A stretch of DNA of 64,000 nt. Origin: Mycolicibacterium sp. CBMA 234 (GTDB lineage Bacteria > Actinomycetota > Actinomycetes > Mycobacteriales > Mycobacteriaceae). A program made the position numbers and the translations under genes. The stretch's first letter is position 1, and every line of letters starts with the position of its first letter. The DNA is taken from NCBI RefSeq assembly GCF_009729415.1, contig NZ_MPKW01000019.1, forward strand, positions 16,073 through 80,072, read 5' to 3'. Under the pieces are notes generated by a model. That model was not told where the DNA came from. It did not search any database and worked only from the letters and a program-made list of their open reading frames with translations. Positions 53,612 to 63,918 of this stretch are shown in pieces.

Positions 53612-55510
53612 TTACTGGGAAGAGATCTCAACCGAGCTGCCGAGGGCAGCCACCCAGCCGGTGACCTGACGGGCCACGTCCTGATCCGTGAGGCCAATCG
53701 AGGCCAAGACCTCATTGCGGGTCGCGTGCTCCTGGAACTCCTGCGGCACTCCGACGTCGCGGCACGGCACGTCGATCTCAGCGCGGCGCAACGACGCTGA
53801 CACCGCGGAGCCGATACCACCGGCGACGCCGTTGTCTTCAAGCGTGACAACGAGTTTGTGGGCACGCGCCAAATCCGCAAGAGCAGCAGGCACCGGCAGC
53901 ACCCACCTGGGATCGACGACGGTGACGCCAATGCCCTGGTTGCGCAACCGATCGGCCACCGACAGCGCCATCCGCGCGAACGCGCCAACGGCGACGAGCA
54001 GCACGTCGTCGGACAGACCGTCGGCGGGCTCGGTCAGGATGTCGACGCCGTGTTGCCGTCGGACGGCCGGAATGTCTTCGCCCACAGCACCCTTCGGGAA
54101 CCGAACCGCAGTGGGCCCGTCCGAAACGGCAAGCGCCTCGGAGAGTTCCTCCCGCAGCCGCGCTGCGTCACGGGGCGCGGCGACCTTGATGCCAGGCACA
54201 ATGCCGAGCATCGACATGTCCCAGACGCCGTTGTGGCTGGCGCCGTCGTTGCCGGTGACCCCGGCACGGTCCAGCACCATGGTGACGGGCAGCTTGTGCA
54301 GCGCCACGTCCATCATGATCTGATCGAACGCCCGGTTCAGGAACGTCGAATAAATGGCGACCACCGGGTGCATGCCGCCCATGGCCAGCCCCGCGGCCGA
54401 CGTCATCGCGTGCTGCTCAGCGATACCGACATCGAAGAACCGGTCCGGGAAGCGCTGCCGGAACGCGGACAGACCCGTCGGACCCGGCATGGCGGCGGTG
54501 ATCGCGACGATGTCGCGCCGCTTGGTCGCCTGAGCAATCAACTCTTCGGAAAACACCCCGGTCCAGCCCGGGGCTGACGCTGCGGTGGCCTGCCCGGTGT
54601 GCGGATCGATGATGCCGGTCGAGTGCATCTGCTCGGCCTCGTCGTTCTCCGCGTGCGCGTAACCCATGCCTTTACGGGTGACGACGTGCACGATCACCGG
54701 AGCGTTGAAGCCACGAGCGTGCCGCAGCGCCGCCTCGACGGCGTGCTCGTCATGACCGTCGATGGGACCGACGTACTTGAGTCCCAGGTCGGTGAACAAC
54801 GCCTGTGGCGCCAGCGCGTCCTTGATGCCGGCCTTGATGCTGTGCACGCACTGATAACAGAACTCGCCGACGACAGGCACGCCGCGCAACGCGTTCTTGC
54901 CCCGCTCAAGCGCCTGCTCGTAGCCGGGCTGCAGACGCAGCGCCGCGAAGTGGTCGGCCAGGCCGCCGATGGTCGGCGCATAGCTGCGTCCGTTGTCATT
55001 GACGACGATGACGATGGGCCGGTTGGCGGCGGCGATGTTGTTCAGCGCCTCCCAGCACATGCCGCCCGTGAGCGCGCCGTCACCGACGACGGCGACGACG
55101 TGCCGGTTGCGGTAGCCGGACAGTTCGAAGGCTTTGGCCAGCCCGTCGGCGTAGGACAGCGCGGTGCTGGCGTGGCTGGACTCGACCCAGTCGTGCTCGC
55201 TCTCGGCACGCGACGGATAGCCGGACAGCCCGCCCTTCATGCGCAGGGTGTCGAAGTCGGGGCACCGGCCGGTCAGCATCTTGTGCACGTAGGCCTGATG
55301 ACCGGTGTCGAAGACGATCGGATCGTGCGGCGAGTCGAAGACACGGTGCAGGGCAAGCGTCAGCTCCACGACACCCAGGTTGGGGCCGAGATGCCCGCCG
55401 GTGGCCGCTACCTTGTGGACCAGGAACTCCCGGATTTCGGCGGCAAGTTCGGTCAGCTGTGGCTGCGATAGGTGCGCCAGATCAGCGGGGCCGCGGACCT
55501 GTTCAAGCAT
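53612..55510 (-). CDS. dxs: 1-deoxy-D-xylulose-5-phosphate synthase
   Basis: First enzyme of the MEP isoprenoid pathway, a thiamine-diphosphate transketolase-like enzyme joining pyruvate and glyceraldehyde 3-phosphate. The 632-residue protein has [18 protein letters not shown], the ThDP motif [26 protein letters not shown], and the pyrimidine-domain [16 protein letters not shown]. It matches dxs1 (Rv2682c). Confidence 0.97.
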   Translation of the reverse strand: MLEQVRGPADLAHLSQPQLTELAAEIREFLVHKVAATGGHLGPNLGVVELTLALHRVFDSPHDPIVFDTGHQAYVHKMLTGRCPDFDTLRMKGGLSGYPSRAESEHDWVESSHASTALSYADGLAKAFELSGYRNRHVVAVVGDGALTGGMCWEALNNIAAANRPIVIVVNDNGRSYAPTIGGLADHFAALRLQPGYEQALERGKNALRGVPVVGEFCYQCVHSIKAGIKDALAPQALFTDLGLKYVGPIDGHDEHAVEAALRHARGFNAPVIVHVVTRKGMGYAHAENDEAEQMHSTGIIDPHTGQATAASAPGWTGVFSEELIAQATKRRDIVAITAAMPGPTGLSAFRQRFPDRFFDVGIAEQHAMTSAAGLAMGGMHPVVAIYSTFLNRAFDQIMMDVALHKLPVTMVLDRAGVTGNDGASHNGVWDMSMLGIVPGIKVAAPRDAARLREELSEALAVSDGPTAVRFPKGAVGEDIPAVRRQHGVDILTEPADGLSDDVLLVAVGAFARMALSVADRLRNQGIGVTVVDPRWVLPVPAALADLARAHKLVVTLEDNGVAGGIGSAVSASLRRAEIDVPCRDVGVPQEFQEHATRNEVLASIGLTDQDVARQVTGWVAALGSSVEISSQ

Positions 55511-55546
55511 TCCGACAGTCTACGCACGCGCCCTGGGCAGAACCGG

Positions 55547-56830
55547 TCAAGGTTGATAGATGTCCGGCACACCGTCGTCGTCGGTATCGGCTATCTCACG
55601 TTCGTGAATCCGGCGATATGCGGCGTTGCGGCTCAGCAGCACCAGCGCCGCCAGCATCCCGGCGACCACCGATCCCGCCAGCACGCCGATCTTGGCATCG
55701 GCGCCGACGGCGGTGCCGGGGCCGAACGCCAGCTCGCCGATCAACAGCGACACCGTGAACCCGATACCGGCCAGCAGCGCCACCCCGGCGACGTCCAGCC
55801 AGCCCAGGTCGTCGTCCAGGGCCGCGCCGGTGAACCGCGCCAGCAGGAACGTGGTGCTGAACACGCCGATCGCTTTGCCGAACACCAACCCGAAGAGGAC
55901 GCCCGCAGTTACCGGATGCGTGATCGCATCCACCAGGCCGGGCCAGCCACCGACACCCACTCCGGCGGCGAAGAACGCGAACACCGGCACCGCCACCCCG
56001 GCCGACAGCGGCCGCAGCGCGTGCTCGAACTCCTCGGCCGACGCGTGCTTGCCCAGCACCGGCACCCCGAACCCCAGCAGCACGCCAGCCACCGTGGCGT
56101 GGATGCCGCTGGCATGTACCAGGGCCCAGGTGGCGACGGCCAGCGGCAGCAGCAGCCACCAGTGCCGGATGCCGCGCTGCACCGCCACCACGAACAGGGC
56201 ACCCGGAATGACGGCCAGCCCCAACGCAATCGGATTGAGGTGGTCGGTATAGAAGCCGGCGATGACGATGATGGCCAGCAAGTCGTCGACCACGGCGAGC
56301 GTCAACAGGAACGTGCGCAGCGCCGTGGGCAGATGGGTGGAAATCACCGCAAGCACGGCGAGGGCAAAGGCGATGTCCGTCGCAATCGGCACGGCCCAAC
56401 CGCCCAGGTTTTCCGGGTGGCCGAGCGCCAGGTTGAGGCCGACATAGATGGCCGCGGGCACCAGCATGCCGCCGACGGCCGCGGCGATCGGCAGTGCGGC
56501 GCGCGCCGGATCCCGCAAGTCACCAGCGACGAATTCCCGCTTGAGTTCGACGCCGACGACGAAGAAGAAGATCGCCAGCAGCCCGTCCGCCGCCCACTCC
56601 GACAGGCTCAGCCGCAAGTGCCACGATGCCGGACCGACCGCAAACTCAGATAGGGCGTGATACGAGTGGGCGGCAGGCGAATTCGCCCACACCAGCGCCG
56701 TGCCGGCGGCCAGCAACAGCAGGATGCCACCGACCGTCTCCTTGCGCAGGATCGCGGTGAATCGCTGAGTTTCGGGCCAGGTGCCGCGCGTCAGCAGGCG
56801 CCGACCGGGCCGGGCATTGCGGCTGTTCAT
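55547..56830 (-). CDS. nhaA: Na+/H+ antiporter NhaA
   Basis: The 427-residue antiporter has the NhaA core: [34 protein letters not shown] and [19 protein letters not shown] with the paired ion-binding aspartates, and about twelve membrane helices. The C-terminus ends in [13 protein letters not shown], an acidic loop of the calcium-binding DxDxDG type not usual for the family. ATG at 56830 follows CTGGAG. It lies 36 bases upstream of dxs in the same direction. Confidence 0.93.
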   Translation of the reverse strand: MNSRNARPGRRLLTRGTWPETQRFTAILRKETVGGILLLLAAGTALVWANSPAAHSYHALSEFAVGPASWHLRLSLSEWAADGLLAIFFFVVGVELKREFVAGDLRDPARAALPIAAAVGGMLVPAAIYVGLNLALGHPENLGGWAVPIATDIAFALAVLAVISTHLPTALRTFLLTLAVVDDLLAIIVIAGFYTDHLNPIALGLAVIPGALFVVAVQRGIRHWWLLLPLAVATWALVHASGIHATVAGVLLGFGVPVLGKHASAEEFEHALRPLSAGVAVPVFAFFAAGVGVGGWPGLVDAITHPVTAGVLFGLVFGKAIGVFSTTFLLARFTGAALDDDLGWLDVAGVALLAGIGFTVSLLIGELAFGPGTAVGADAKIGVLAGSVVAGMLAALVLLSRNAAYRRIHEREIADTDDDGVPDIYQP

Positions 56831-56930
56831 CTCGACTCCAGAAGCTAACAGCCAGACCGTGCGGATCAAACCCGTCACCTAATCGTGCGACCGTCCGGTG
56901 TCCGTCATCGTCTTCCACCGCGGAGAATCG

Positions 56931-59123
56931 TCAGATCTCAGCGAGTCCAATCAGTGCCCGCGGCAATGGGCTCTGATGCACAACGCCGAGACGTTGAGTT
57001 GCGCGGGTAAGGGCAACGTATAGGTCAGCCGCGCCGCGGGGCCCATCGTCGAGTATCCGTCCCGGCTCCACCACCAGAACGGCGTCGAACTCCAGGCCCT
57101 TGGTGTCGGCCGGCGTCACCGCGCCCGGCATACCAGGCGGCCCGATCACCACACTGGTGCCGGCGCGGGCGGCTTCCGTACGAACGAATTCAGCTATGAC
57201 AGAAGGTAGTTCGGCCCCGTCGACGTGCCGGGACCATGGCTGGACGCCACACGCACGTACCGACTCGGGCGGCGTGATCCCGGGCGCGAACTCGGCGAGC
57301 ACCGCGGCAGCGACGGTCATGATCTCCGCCGGAGTGCGATAGTTCACCGACAGTGACCGATAAACCCAGCGGCCGGGCACGTAAGGCGCCAGCATCGCGT
57401 CCCAGGACGTCGCTCCGGCCGCCGATCGCCGCTGGGCGAGGTCCCCGACCACCGTGAAGGACCGGCTCGGGCACCGGCGCATCAGCACCCGCCAGTCCAT
57501 TTCGGACAGTTCCTGGGCCTCGTCGACCACCACGTGCCGGTAGGTCCAGTCCCGGTCCGCGGCTGCCCGTTCGGCGAGTTCCCGGGTATCGCGTTCGTGG
57601 AACCGGTCGGCGAGATCCTCTGCGTACAGCAAGTCTTGGGCGAGCAGGTGATCCTCGTCGTCCATCAAGTCCTCACGAGCGATCATGCCGTCGAGCACGC
57701 CGGCGGCGTAGGCAGTCTCGGCCCTGCGTTCCCGTTCGGCGGACCGGTCGGCCGATTCGTCGCGGCCGAGCAGGTCGAGCAGCTCGTCGAGCAACGGCAC
57801 ATCCGACACCGTCCAGGCGTCGCCGGTGGCACGCCACAACGCCTCGTCGGCGCCGGCGGCACGTAGCCGTTCGCGGGACGTGTACAGCGATGCCAATACG
57901 GCTTGCGGCGTCAACGTCGGCCAAAGCGCGTCGAGCGCGGCGGCGAACTGGTCGTGGTCAGCGAGCTCGGCGACCAGGTCCGCCCGCAGCTGTTCCCATG
58001 CCTGGGGGTCCTCGCGCGTCAGCCAGCCCCGGCCGATCCGGGCGATCGCCCGTTCGGTCAGCACGTAGGTGACGATCTCCCGGAACACCGCCCGGGCTTC
58101 GTTGTGCGGTCGCCCGCTCTCGCGCGCCTCCGCCCTCGCCCACTCAGCGGTTTCGGCGTCGATTCGCGACATGACGCCAGCCAGTTTGATCGGCAGCGGA
58201 TCCTCAGGCAGCCGCTGCCGATCGGCCACCGCCGCCGCGAGCACATCCAGCATCTTCAGCGAGCCTTTGAGCTGTGCGACCTGGGCGGTGTCCTCTTCAG
58301 CGGTGACGCGCAGCCCGGGCACCAGGTCACCGGTGGTCATGAAGACCAGGTCGGACTCACCGAGCGACGGCAGCACCCGGTCGATGTGATTCAGGAAGGT
58401 CGAGTTGGGCCCGATGACGAGCACACCATGACGTTCCATCTGTTTGCGTTTGGTGTAGAGCAGGTAGGCGACACGGTGCAGCGCAACCACAGTCTTCCCG
58501 GTGCCCGGGCCGCCCTCGATCACGAGCACCCCGGGATGATCGATCCGGATGATCTGGTCCTGTTCGGCCTGGATGGTTGCCACGATGTCGCGCATCCCGG
58601 CACCTCGCGGAGCGTTCACCGCCGCAAGCAATGCCGCATCCTCGCTCTCCGCGCCAGTCGGGCGGCCGAGGACCTCGTCGGTGAAGTCGACGATATGACG
58701 CCCGCGGGTATGGAACTGGCGGCGCCGGTGCATGTCCTCGGGGTTCGCGGCGGTGGCCACATAGAAGGCGCGCGCCGCGGGCGCCCGCCAATCGAGCAAC
58801 AGCATCCCATCGGCGTCGGTGTCATCGGAGATGCCGATCCGGCCAATGTACGAAGGTTCGCCCGACATGCTGTCCAACCGGCCGAAACACAGCCCGTCGT
58901 CGGCCACGTCCAATCGCTTGATCTGTTTGGCGAGCGTATGGACCTCGGCATCCCGTTCGAACAGCGTTCCGCCGTTACCCCGCAACGCTGCGGCATACCG
59001 GTCCTTCACCCGGGCGCGCTCGGCATCCAGCCGGCTGTAGAGCCGCGCCACGTAGTTCCGCTCGGACCCCAATTCGTCTTCGTGCTGTTTAACCGGCACC
59101 CCGCCCCTCACTTTCTGCAGCAT
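56931..59123 (-). CDS. helR: HelR-type RNA polymerase recycling motor ATPase (HelD family)
   Basis: A UvrD/Rep-like ATPase of the HelD class, which binds RNA polymerase rather than DNA. From 59123 the product is 730 residues: N-terminal coiled arm (ELGSERNYVARLYSRLDAERARVKDRY), DWRAPAARAFYVATAANPEDMHRRRQF, Walker A EGGPGTGKTVVALHRVAYLLY, motif II VVVDEAQELSEMDWRVLM, and C-terminal motifs SVNYRTPAEIM, GLEFDAVLVVEP and YVALTRATQRL. An ATG at 59213 would add 30 residues but lies only five bases from the RAE; the start is not certain. HelR in actinobacteria is known to displace rifamycins from RNA polymerase. Confidence 0.9.
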   Translation of the reverse strand: MLQKVRGGVPVKQHEDELGSERNYVARLYSRLDAERARVKDRYAAALRGNGGTLFERDAEVHTLAKQIKRLDVADDGLCFGRLDSMSGEPSYIGRIGISDDTDADGMLLLDWRAPAARAFYVATAANPEDMHRRRQFHTRGRHIVDFTDEVLGRPTGAESEDAALLAAVNAPRGAGMRDIVATIQAEQDQIIRIDHPGVLVIEGGPGTGKTVVALHRVAYLLYTKRKQMERHGVLVIGPNSTFLNHIDRVLPSLGESDLVFMTTGDLVPGLRVTAEEDTAQVAQLKGSLKMLDVLAAAVADRQRLPEDPLPIKLAGVMSRIDAETAEWARAEARESGRPHNEARAVFREIVTYVLTERAIARIGRGWLTREDPQAWEQLRADLVAELADHDQFAAALDALWPTLTPQAVLASLYTSRERLRAAGADEALWRATGDAWTVSDVPLLDELLDLLGRDESADRSAERERRAETAYAAGVLDGMIAREDLMDDEDHLLAQDLLYAEDLADRFHERDTRELAERAAADRDWTYRHVVVDEAQELSEMDWRVLMRRCPSRSFTVVGDLAQRRSAAGATSWDAMLAPYVPGRWVYRSLSVNYRTPAEIMTVAAAVLAEFAPGITPPESVRACGVQPWSRHVDGAELPSVIAEFVRTEAARAGTSVVIGPPGMPGAVTPADTKGLEFDAVLVVEPGRILDDGPRGAADLYVALTRATQRLGVVHQSPLPRALIGLAEI

Positions 59124-59218
59124 CCGCGAACCCGCGAATTCCTTGCGGACCGCACCCCGTTTCGCAGCCCCAGCTCTGCTGGTTTCCGGCCATGGCCAGC
59201 GATTCTGCGGCATGACCC

Positions 59219-59250
59219 GGGTCTTGCCGCAAGCCCACCGGTGCGTTATA
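59219..59250 (-). promoter_or_regulatory. Rifamycin-associated element and promoter of helR
   Basis: On the minus strand TGGGCTTGCGGCAAGACCC (59237-59219) matches the RAE palindrome I know (GGGGCTTGCGGCAAGGCCC) at 17 of 19 positions. A -10 TATAAC (59250-59245) with a weak -35 TTCGAG 18 bases before it lies immediately upstream, placing the RAE at or just after the transcription start. Confidence 0.85.
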
Positions 59251-59291
59251 TGTTGAAAGGGGAAAGTTCTCGAATGCCCTGCTGACCGACG

Positions 59292-60482
59292 CTAGGCGCG
59301 GGTTAGCACGGCGACGCATTCGACATGGTGGGTCAACGGGAACGAATCGAACACCCGCAGCTTCTCCACCTCATACCCGTGGCCGCGGTACAGCCCGATA
59401 TCTCGGGCGAAAGATGCTGCCTCGCAACCGATCTGGATCACCCGCGGCACCCCCGCAGCGGCCAGCTGATCGATCACCTCGTGCCCGGCGCCGGTGCGCG
59501 GCGGGTCCAGCACTGCGACGTCAGCCGGCACTCGTTGGGAGCCGAGCGCGCGGCGCACCGAATCGGTGACCACCTCGACGCAGCTCAGGTCAGCCAGGGC
59601 GGCCCGAGCAGCGCGCGCCGATCCGCGGGAGGTATCGACCGTCACCACCCGTCCCGTCTCCCCCACCGCGCCGGCCAGCGCTGCCGCGAAAACGCCTGCG
59701 CCACCGTACAAATCCCACGCCGTCTGTCCGGCGGTCAACTCGGCCCAGTCGGTGACCAGCGCGCTGTACGTCGTGGCGGCATCGCGGTGCGACTGCCAGA
59801 ACGCCGTCACCGGCACCCGCCACTCCCGATCGCCGACCCGCTGCACAGCGTCGTAGTCGCCCGAGAGCACTTCGGTCATGGCGGACTTGCTCTTCTTGCC
59901 GCCTCGCGGGCCGGACCGCACGACGTGCCGGTGGCCGACGTCGTCGAGCACCACGTGCAGGTGTGCACCGGGCGGTTGCATCGGCAGGCCGTCCAGCATC
60001 CCGGCCGGCACCTGGGCACACGACAGGTCGGTGACCAATTCGTCGCTGTGATACCGGTGGAAGCCGGCCCGGCCGTCCGCACCAACTTCCAACCGCACCC
60101 GGGTGCGCCAGCCGGTCGCGCCGGCGGTGCCGACCTCGGCGGCGACGATGTCGTCGCACTCGTAGCCGCCGAGCCGCGCCAGCTGATTGGCCACGACCTC
60201 GCCTTTGAGCCGGCGGGCCGCCGCCGGATCGACGAAAGCCAGGTCGCAACAACCGGATCCCTCGACTCCGGCGATCGGGCACAACGAATCCACCCGGTCC
60301 GGCGACGCCTCCAGCACCTCGAGCACATCCGCATGCCAATACGACCCGCGTTCGGACACCACCTGAGCCCGCACCACCTCGCCCGGCAGCGCGTGCCGGA
60401 CGAAGATCACGCGGCCGTCATGGCGCGCAACGCAGCTGCCACCGTTGGCCGGCGGGCCAACGGTCACTGTTACCTCTGTCAC
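59292..60482 (-). CDS. TrmA/RumA-type RNA uracil methyltransferase
   Basis: The 396-residue protein has an N-terminal TRAM domain (VTVGPPANGGSCVARHDGRVIFVRHALPGE), the SAM motif DLYGGAGVFAAALA, LDPPRTGAG and the catalytic cysteine in VIQIGCEAASFARDIG. A cysteine cluster (C.IAGVEGSGCCDLAF) could hold an iron-sulfur centre as in RumA. It is the Rv2689c counterpart. The GTG start overlaps the permease stop as GTGA. Confidence 0.92.
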   Translation of the reverse strand: MTEVTVTVGPPANGGSCVARHDGRVIFVRHALPGEVVRAQVVSERGSYWHADVLEVLEASPDRVDSLCPIAGVEGSGCCDLAFVDPAAARRLKGEVVANQLARLGGYECDDIVAAEVGTAGATGWRTRVRLEVGADGRAGFHRYHSDELVTDLSCAQVPAGMLDGLPMQPPGAHLHVVLDDVGHRHVVRSGPRGGKKSKSAMTEVLSGDYDAVQRVGDREWRVPVTAFWQSHRDAATTYSALVTDWAELTAGQTAWDLYGGAGVFAAALAGAVGETGRVVTVDTSRGSARAARAALADLSCVEVVTDSVRRALGSQRVPADVAVLDPPRTGAGHEVIDQLAAAGVPRVIQIGCEAASFARDIGLYRGHGYEVEKLRVFDSFPLTHHVECVAVLTRA

Positions 60483-62473
60483 TCGATGATGCCCCGTCGT
60501 GTATCGCCGGGCGCCGTGCCCGGTGTCATGGTCACTTTCACCCGCTCAGACGAATTCAGTTGCCACGGCACCGAAGTCACCATCACGTTCGGAATAAAGA
60601 GCAGCCGGCCCTTGAGGCGCAGCGCACTCTGGTTGTGCAGGATGTGCTCCCACCAATGCCCCACCACATATTCGGGGATGAACACCGTCACCACGGTGCG
60701 CGTCGACTCGGTCGTGATGCGCTTGACGTAATCCAGGATGGGCCTGGTGATTTCGCGATACGGCGACGCGATGACCTTCAACGCGACGGACACATCGCTG
60801 TCCTCCCATTTGCGCACCAGCTCGCGGGTCTCGGCGTCGTCGACGCTGACGGTGATGGCCTCGAGCACGTCTGGACGGGTGGCCCGGGCGTACGCCAGCG
60901 CCCGCAACGTCGGCAAATGCACATTGGACACCAGCACCACTGCGTGGTTGCGGCTGGGCAGCACGACGTCCTCGTCGGGCCCGGCGTCGGCGCGCAGTTC
61001 CCGGGCGACGGTGTCGTAGTGCTTGTGGATCATCTTCATCAGCACGAACAAGGTGCCCATCGCCAGAATGGCAATCCACGCACCGGCCAGGAACTTGGTC
61101 ACGATGACCACCAGAAGCACGGTGCCGGTGCACAGGAACCCGATGGTGTTGACGATCCGCGCCCGGTACATGCGTCGCCGCTCGGCGCCGTCGGTCTCCG
61201 TGCGCAGCAGCCGATTCCAATGCCGCACCATGCCGATCTGGCTGAGCGTGAACGATACGAACACCCCGACGATGTACAGCTGGATCAGCGCCGTCACCTC
61301 GGCATTGAACGCGATCACGAAGGCGATGGCGGCGAACGCCAGGAATAGGATGCCGTTGGAGAAGGCCAGCCGGTCGCCGCGGGTGTGCAGCTGCCGGGGC
61401 AGGTACCGGTCCTGGGCCAGGATCGAACCGAGCACCGGGAAGCCGTTGAAGGCCGTGTTGGCGGCCAGAACCAGGATCAGGCCGGTCACCCCCGCGATCG
61501 CGTAGAGGCCCACCGGAAATCCGTTGAAGATAGCCTCGGCCAGCTGCGTGACGACCGTCTTCTGGTGGTAGTCGGCAGGGGCACCCACCAATTGGTCGAC
61601 GTTGTCGGCCATCTTCAGGCCGATCTTTTCGGCCAGCACGATGATGCCCATGAACAGCGACACCGCAATCAGCCCGAGCATCAGCAGAGTCGTTGCGGCG
61701 TTGCGCGACTTGGGCTTCTGGAAGGCCGGCACGCCGTTGCTGATGGCCTCCACACCGGTCAGGGCGGCACAACCCGACGAGAACGCGCGGGCCAGCAGGA
61801 ACACCATGGCGAAACCCATCACGTCGCCGTGTTCGGACTTCAGACTGAAGTCGGCCGACTCGGCCCGCAGCGGATTGCCCAGCACGAAAATCTGGATGAA
61901 GCCCCACGCCAGCATGAGGTACATGCCGATCATGAAGGCGTAGGTCGGAATCGCGAACGCCGTACCCGACTCCCGGATGCCGCGCAGGTTCAATGACGCG
62001 AGCACCAGAATCGCAATCACGCAGAACAGCGCCTTGTGGTCGGCGATGAACGGCACCGCCGAGCCGATGTTGGACATCGCCGACGCCGTCGACACCGCGA
62101 CGGTCAGCACGTAGTCGACCATCAGTGCGCTCGCCACCGTCAGGCCGGCGGTGTGGCCGAGGTTGGTGGTGACCACCTCATAGTCACCGCCACCGGACGG
62201 GTAGGCGTGCACGTTCTGCCGATAGCTGGCGATCACGATCAACATGACCGCGGCCACCGCGAGACCGATCCACGGGGCTACCGAGTAAGCAGATAGGCCG
62301 GCGACAGACAGCACCAGGAAGATTTCTTCCGGCGCGTACGCGACCGACGACAGCGCATCCGACGCAAAGACCGGAAGGGCGATACGTTTGGGCAGCAACG
62401 TGTGGGCGAGCTTGTCGCTGCGGAAAGGTCGGCCGATCACCAACCGTCGCGTAGCGGTCGAAAGCTTGGACAC
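60479..62473 (-). CDS. APC superfamily amino acid / potassium-type permease
   Basis: The 664-residue transporter starts VSKLSTATRRLVIGRPFRSDKLAHTLLPKRIALPVFASDALSSVAYAPEEI, has about twelve membrane helices and a 180-residue cytoplasmic tail with a universal-stress-like fold (NHAVVLVSNVHLPTLRALAYARA). It matches Rv2690c. Divergent ceoB-ceoC encode Trk-type regulatory subunits, which suggests a role in potassium uptake. A larger frame (to 63307) is antisense to ceoB beyond 62473 and was discarded; an ATG at 62530 is also possible. Confidence 0.9.
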   Translation of the reverse strand: MSKLSTATRRLVIGRPFRSDKLAHTLLPKRIALPVFASDALSSVAYAPEEIFLVLSVAGLSAYSVAPWIGLAVAAVMLIVIASYRQNVHAYPSGGGDYEVVTTNLGHTAGLTVASALMVDYVLTVAVSTASAMSNIGSAVPFIADHKALFCVIAILVLASLNLRGIRESGTAFAIPTYAFMIGMYLMLAWGFIQIFVLGNPLRAESADFSLKSEHGDVMGFAMVFLLARAFSSGCAALTGVEAISNGVPAFQKPKSRNAATTLLMLGLIAVSLFMGIIVLAEKIGLKMADNVDQLVGAPADYHQKTVVTQLAEAIFNGFPVGLYAIAGVTGLILVLAANTAFNGFPVLGSILAQDRYLPRQLHTRGDRLAFSNGILFLAFAAIAFVIAFNAEVTALIQLYIVGVFVSFTLSQIGMVRHWNRLLRTETDGAERRRMYRARIVNTIGFLCTGTVLLVVIVTKFLAGAWIAILAMGTLFVLMKMIHKHYDTVARELRADAGPDEDVVLPSRNHAVVLVSNVHLPTLRALAYARATRPDVLEAITVSVDDAETRELVRKWEDSDVSVALKVIASPYREITRPILDYVKRITTESTRTVVTVFIPEYVVGHWWEHILHNQSALRLKGRLLFIPNVMVTSVPWQLNSSERVKVTMTPGTAPGDTRRGIIE

Positions 62474-62575
62474 GGAGCCAAGGGTACGGCCCGGGGTCAG
62501 TGGTTGTAGCGTTCGGACGAGCAGAGGCATCAAATTCGCTTCAAGGCCGGCTCCCGGCCCAGAAAGGATCAACTG

Positions 62576-63250
62576 GTGCGAGTAGTGGTGATGGGCTGCG
62601 GCCGAGTTGGCGCATCGCTCGCGGACGGCTTGGCCCGCATCGGCCATGAGGTCGCCGTGATCGACCGCGACAGAACAGCATTCCACCGGCTGTCGCCGGA
62701 ATTCCCCGGAGAACGCGTGCTGGGCATGGGTTTTGACCGGGATGTGCTGGAGCGCGCCGGGATCGAAGAGGCTGGTGCCTTCGCCGCGGTGTCCTCGGGC
62801 GACAACTCGAACATCATCTCGGCGCGGGTGGCGCGGGAGACCTTCGGCGTGCAGCGCGTCGTGGCCCGCATCTACGACGCCAAGCGTGCCGCCGTGTACG
62901 AGCGGCTCGGCATCCCCACGATCGCGACGGTGCCGTGGACCACGGACCGGTTGCTGAATCTGCTGACCCGCGAGACCGAGACCACCAAATGGCGGGACCC
63001 CTCGGGCAACGTCGGCGTCACCGAGCTGTCCCTGCACGAGGAGTGGGTCGGCTACCGCATCACCGCGCTCGAAGGCGCGACCGGCGGCCGGGTGGCGTTC
63101 CTCATCCGGTTCGGCAGCGGCGTGCTGCCGGACGGCAAGACCGTCATCCAGGCTGGCGACCAGGTGTACATGGCCGCGGTATCGGGGCGCGTGGCCGAGG
63201 CCATCGCCATCGCGTCCCTGCCGCCCGGCGACGACGTCGAAAGCCACTAG
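62576..63250 (+). CDS. ceoB: TrkA-type potassium uptake regulatory protein CeoB
   Basis: The 224-residue protein has an RCK-N Rossmann domain (VVVMGCGRVGASLADGLARIGHEVAVIDRD) and an RCK-C domain. Such subunits bind NAD(H) or ATP and gate potassium transporters. GTG at 62576 has AAAGGAT ahead. ceoC follows eight bases later. Confidence 0.93.
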   Translation: MRVVVMGCGRVGASLADGLARIGHEVAVIDRDRTAFHRLSPEFPGERVLGMGFDRDVLERAGIEEAGAFAAVSSGDNSNIISARVARETFGVQRVVARIYDAKRAAVYERLGIPTIATVPWTTDRLLNLLTRETETTKWRDPSGNVGVTELSLHEEWVGYRITALEGATGGRVAFLIRFGSGVLPDGKTVIQAGDQVYMAAVSGRVAEAIAIASLPPGDDVESH

Positions 63251-63258
63251 GAGCGCAC

Positions 63259-63918
63259 ATGAAGGTCGCAATCGCGGGTGCCGGCGCTGTAGGCCGCTCC
63301 ATCGCACGAGAACTGGTCGATCACCACGAGGTGACGCTGCTGGAGCGCAACCCAGACCACATCGAAGTCGACGCCGTCCCAGCCGCGCAGTGGCGCCTGG
63401 GCGACGCCTGCGAGCTGTCGCTGCTGGAGTCCGTCAAGCTCGAAGAGTTCGACGTGGTCATCGCCGCCACCGGCGATGACAAGGCCAATGTGGTGGTCAG
63501 CCTGCTGGCCAAAACCGAGTTCGCGGTCCCCCGCGTCGTGGCGCGCGTCAACGACCCGCGCAACGAGTGGCTGTTCGATGACAGCTGGGGCGTCGACGTG
63601 GCGGTGTCCACGCCGCGCATGCTGGCGTCACTGGTCGAAGAAGCCGTGTCGGTGGGCGACCTGGTGCGCCTGATGAGTTTCCGCAAGGGCCAGGCCAACC
63701 TGGTCGAGATCACCCTGCCCGACGACACGCCGTGGGGCGGCAAGGCCGTCAAGCGCCTGCAGCTGCCGCGCGACGCCACGTTGGTGACCATCCTGCGCGG
63801 CGCGCGCGTGATCGTGCCTGAGTCCGACGAGCCCCTCGAAGGTGGCGACGAGCTGCTGTTCGTCGCGGTCGCCGAGGTCGAGCAGGAACTGCGCAACCAG
63901 GTGCTGAACCCGAGCTAG
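63259..63918 (+). CDS. ceoC: TrkA-type potassium uptake regulatory protein CeoC
   Basis: The 219-residue protein has the RCK-N motif VAIAGAGAVGRSIARELVDHHEVTLLERN and an RCK-C domain (ANLVEITLPDDTPWGGKAVKRLQLP). AGGAG lies ahead of the ATG. Its TAG stop is part of a CTAG also used, on the other strand, as the stop of an IS481-type transposase, so the insertion abuts the last codon. Confidence 0.93.
   Translation: MKVAIAGAGAVGRSIARELVDHHEVTLLERNPDHIEVDAVPAAQWRLGDACELSLLESVKLEEFDVVIAATGDDKANVVVSLLAKTEFAVPRVVARVNDPRNEWLFDDSWGVDVAVSTPRMLASLVEEAVSVGDLVRLMSFRKGQANLVEITLPDDTPWGGKAVKRLQLPRDATLVTILRGARVIVPESDEPLEGGDELLFVAVAEVEQELRNQVLNPS

Noticed and set aside
62474..63307. Extension of the APC permease to 942 residues
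   Set aside because: The extra part is antisense to ceoB; the family start VSKLSTATRRL is at 62473.
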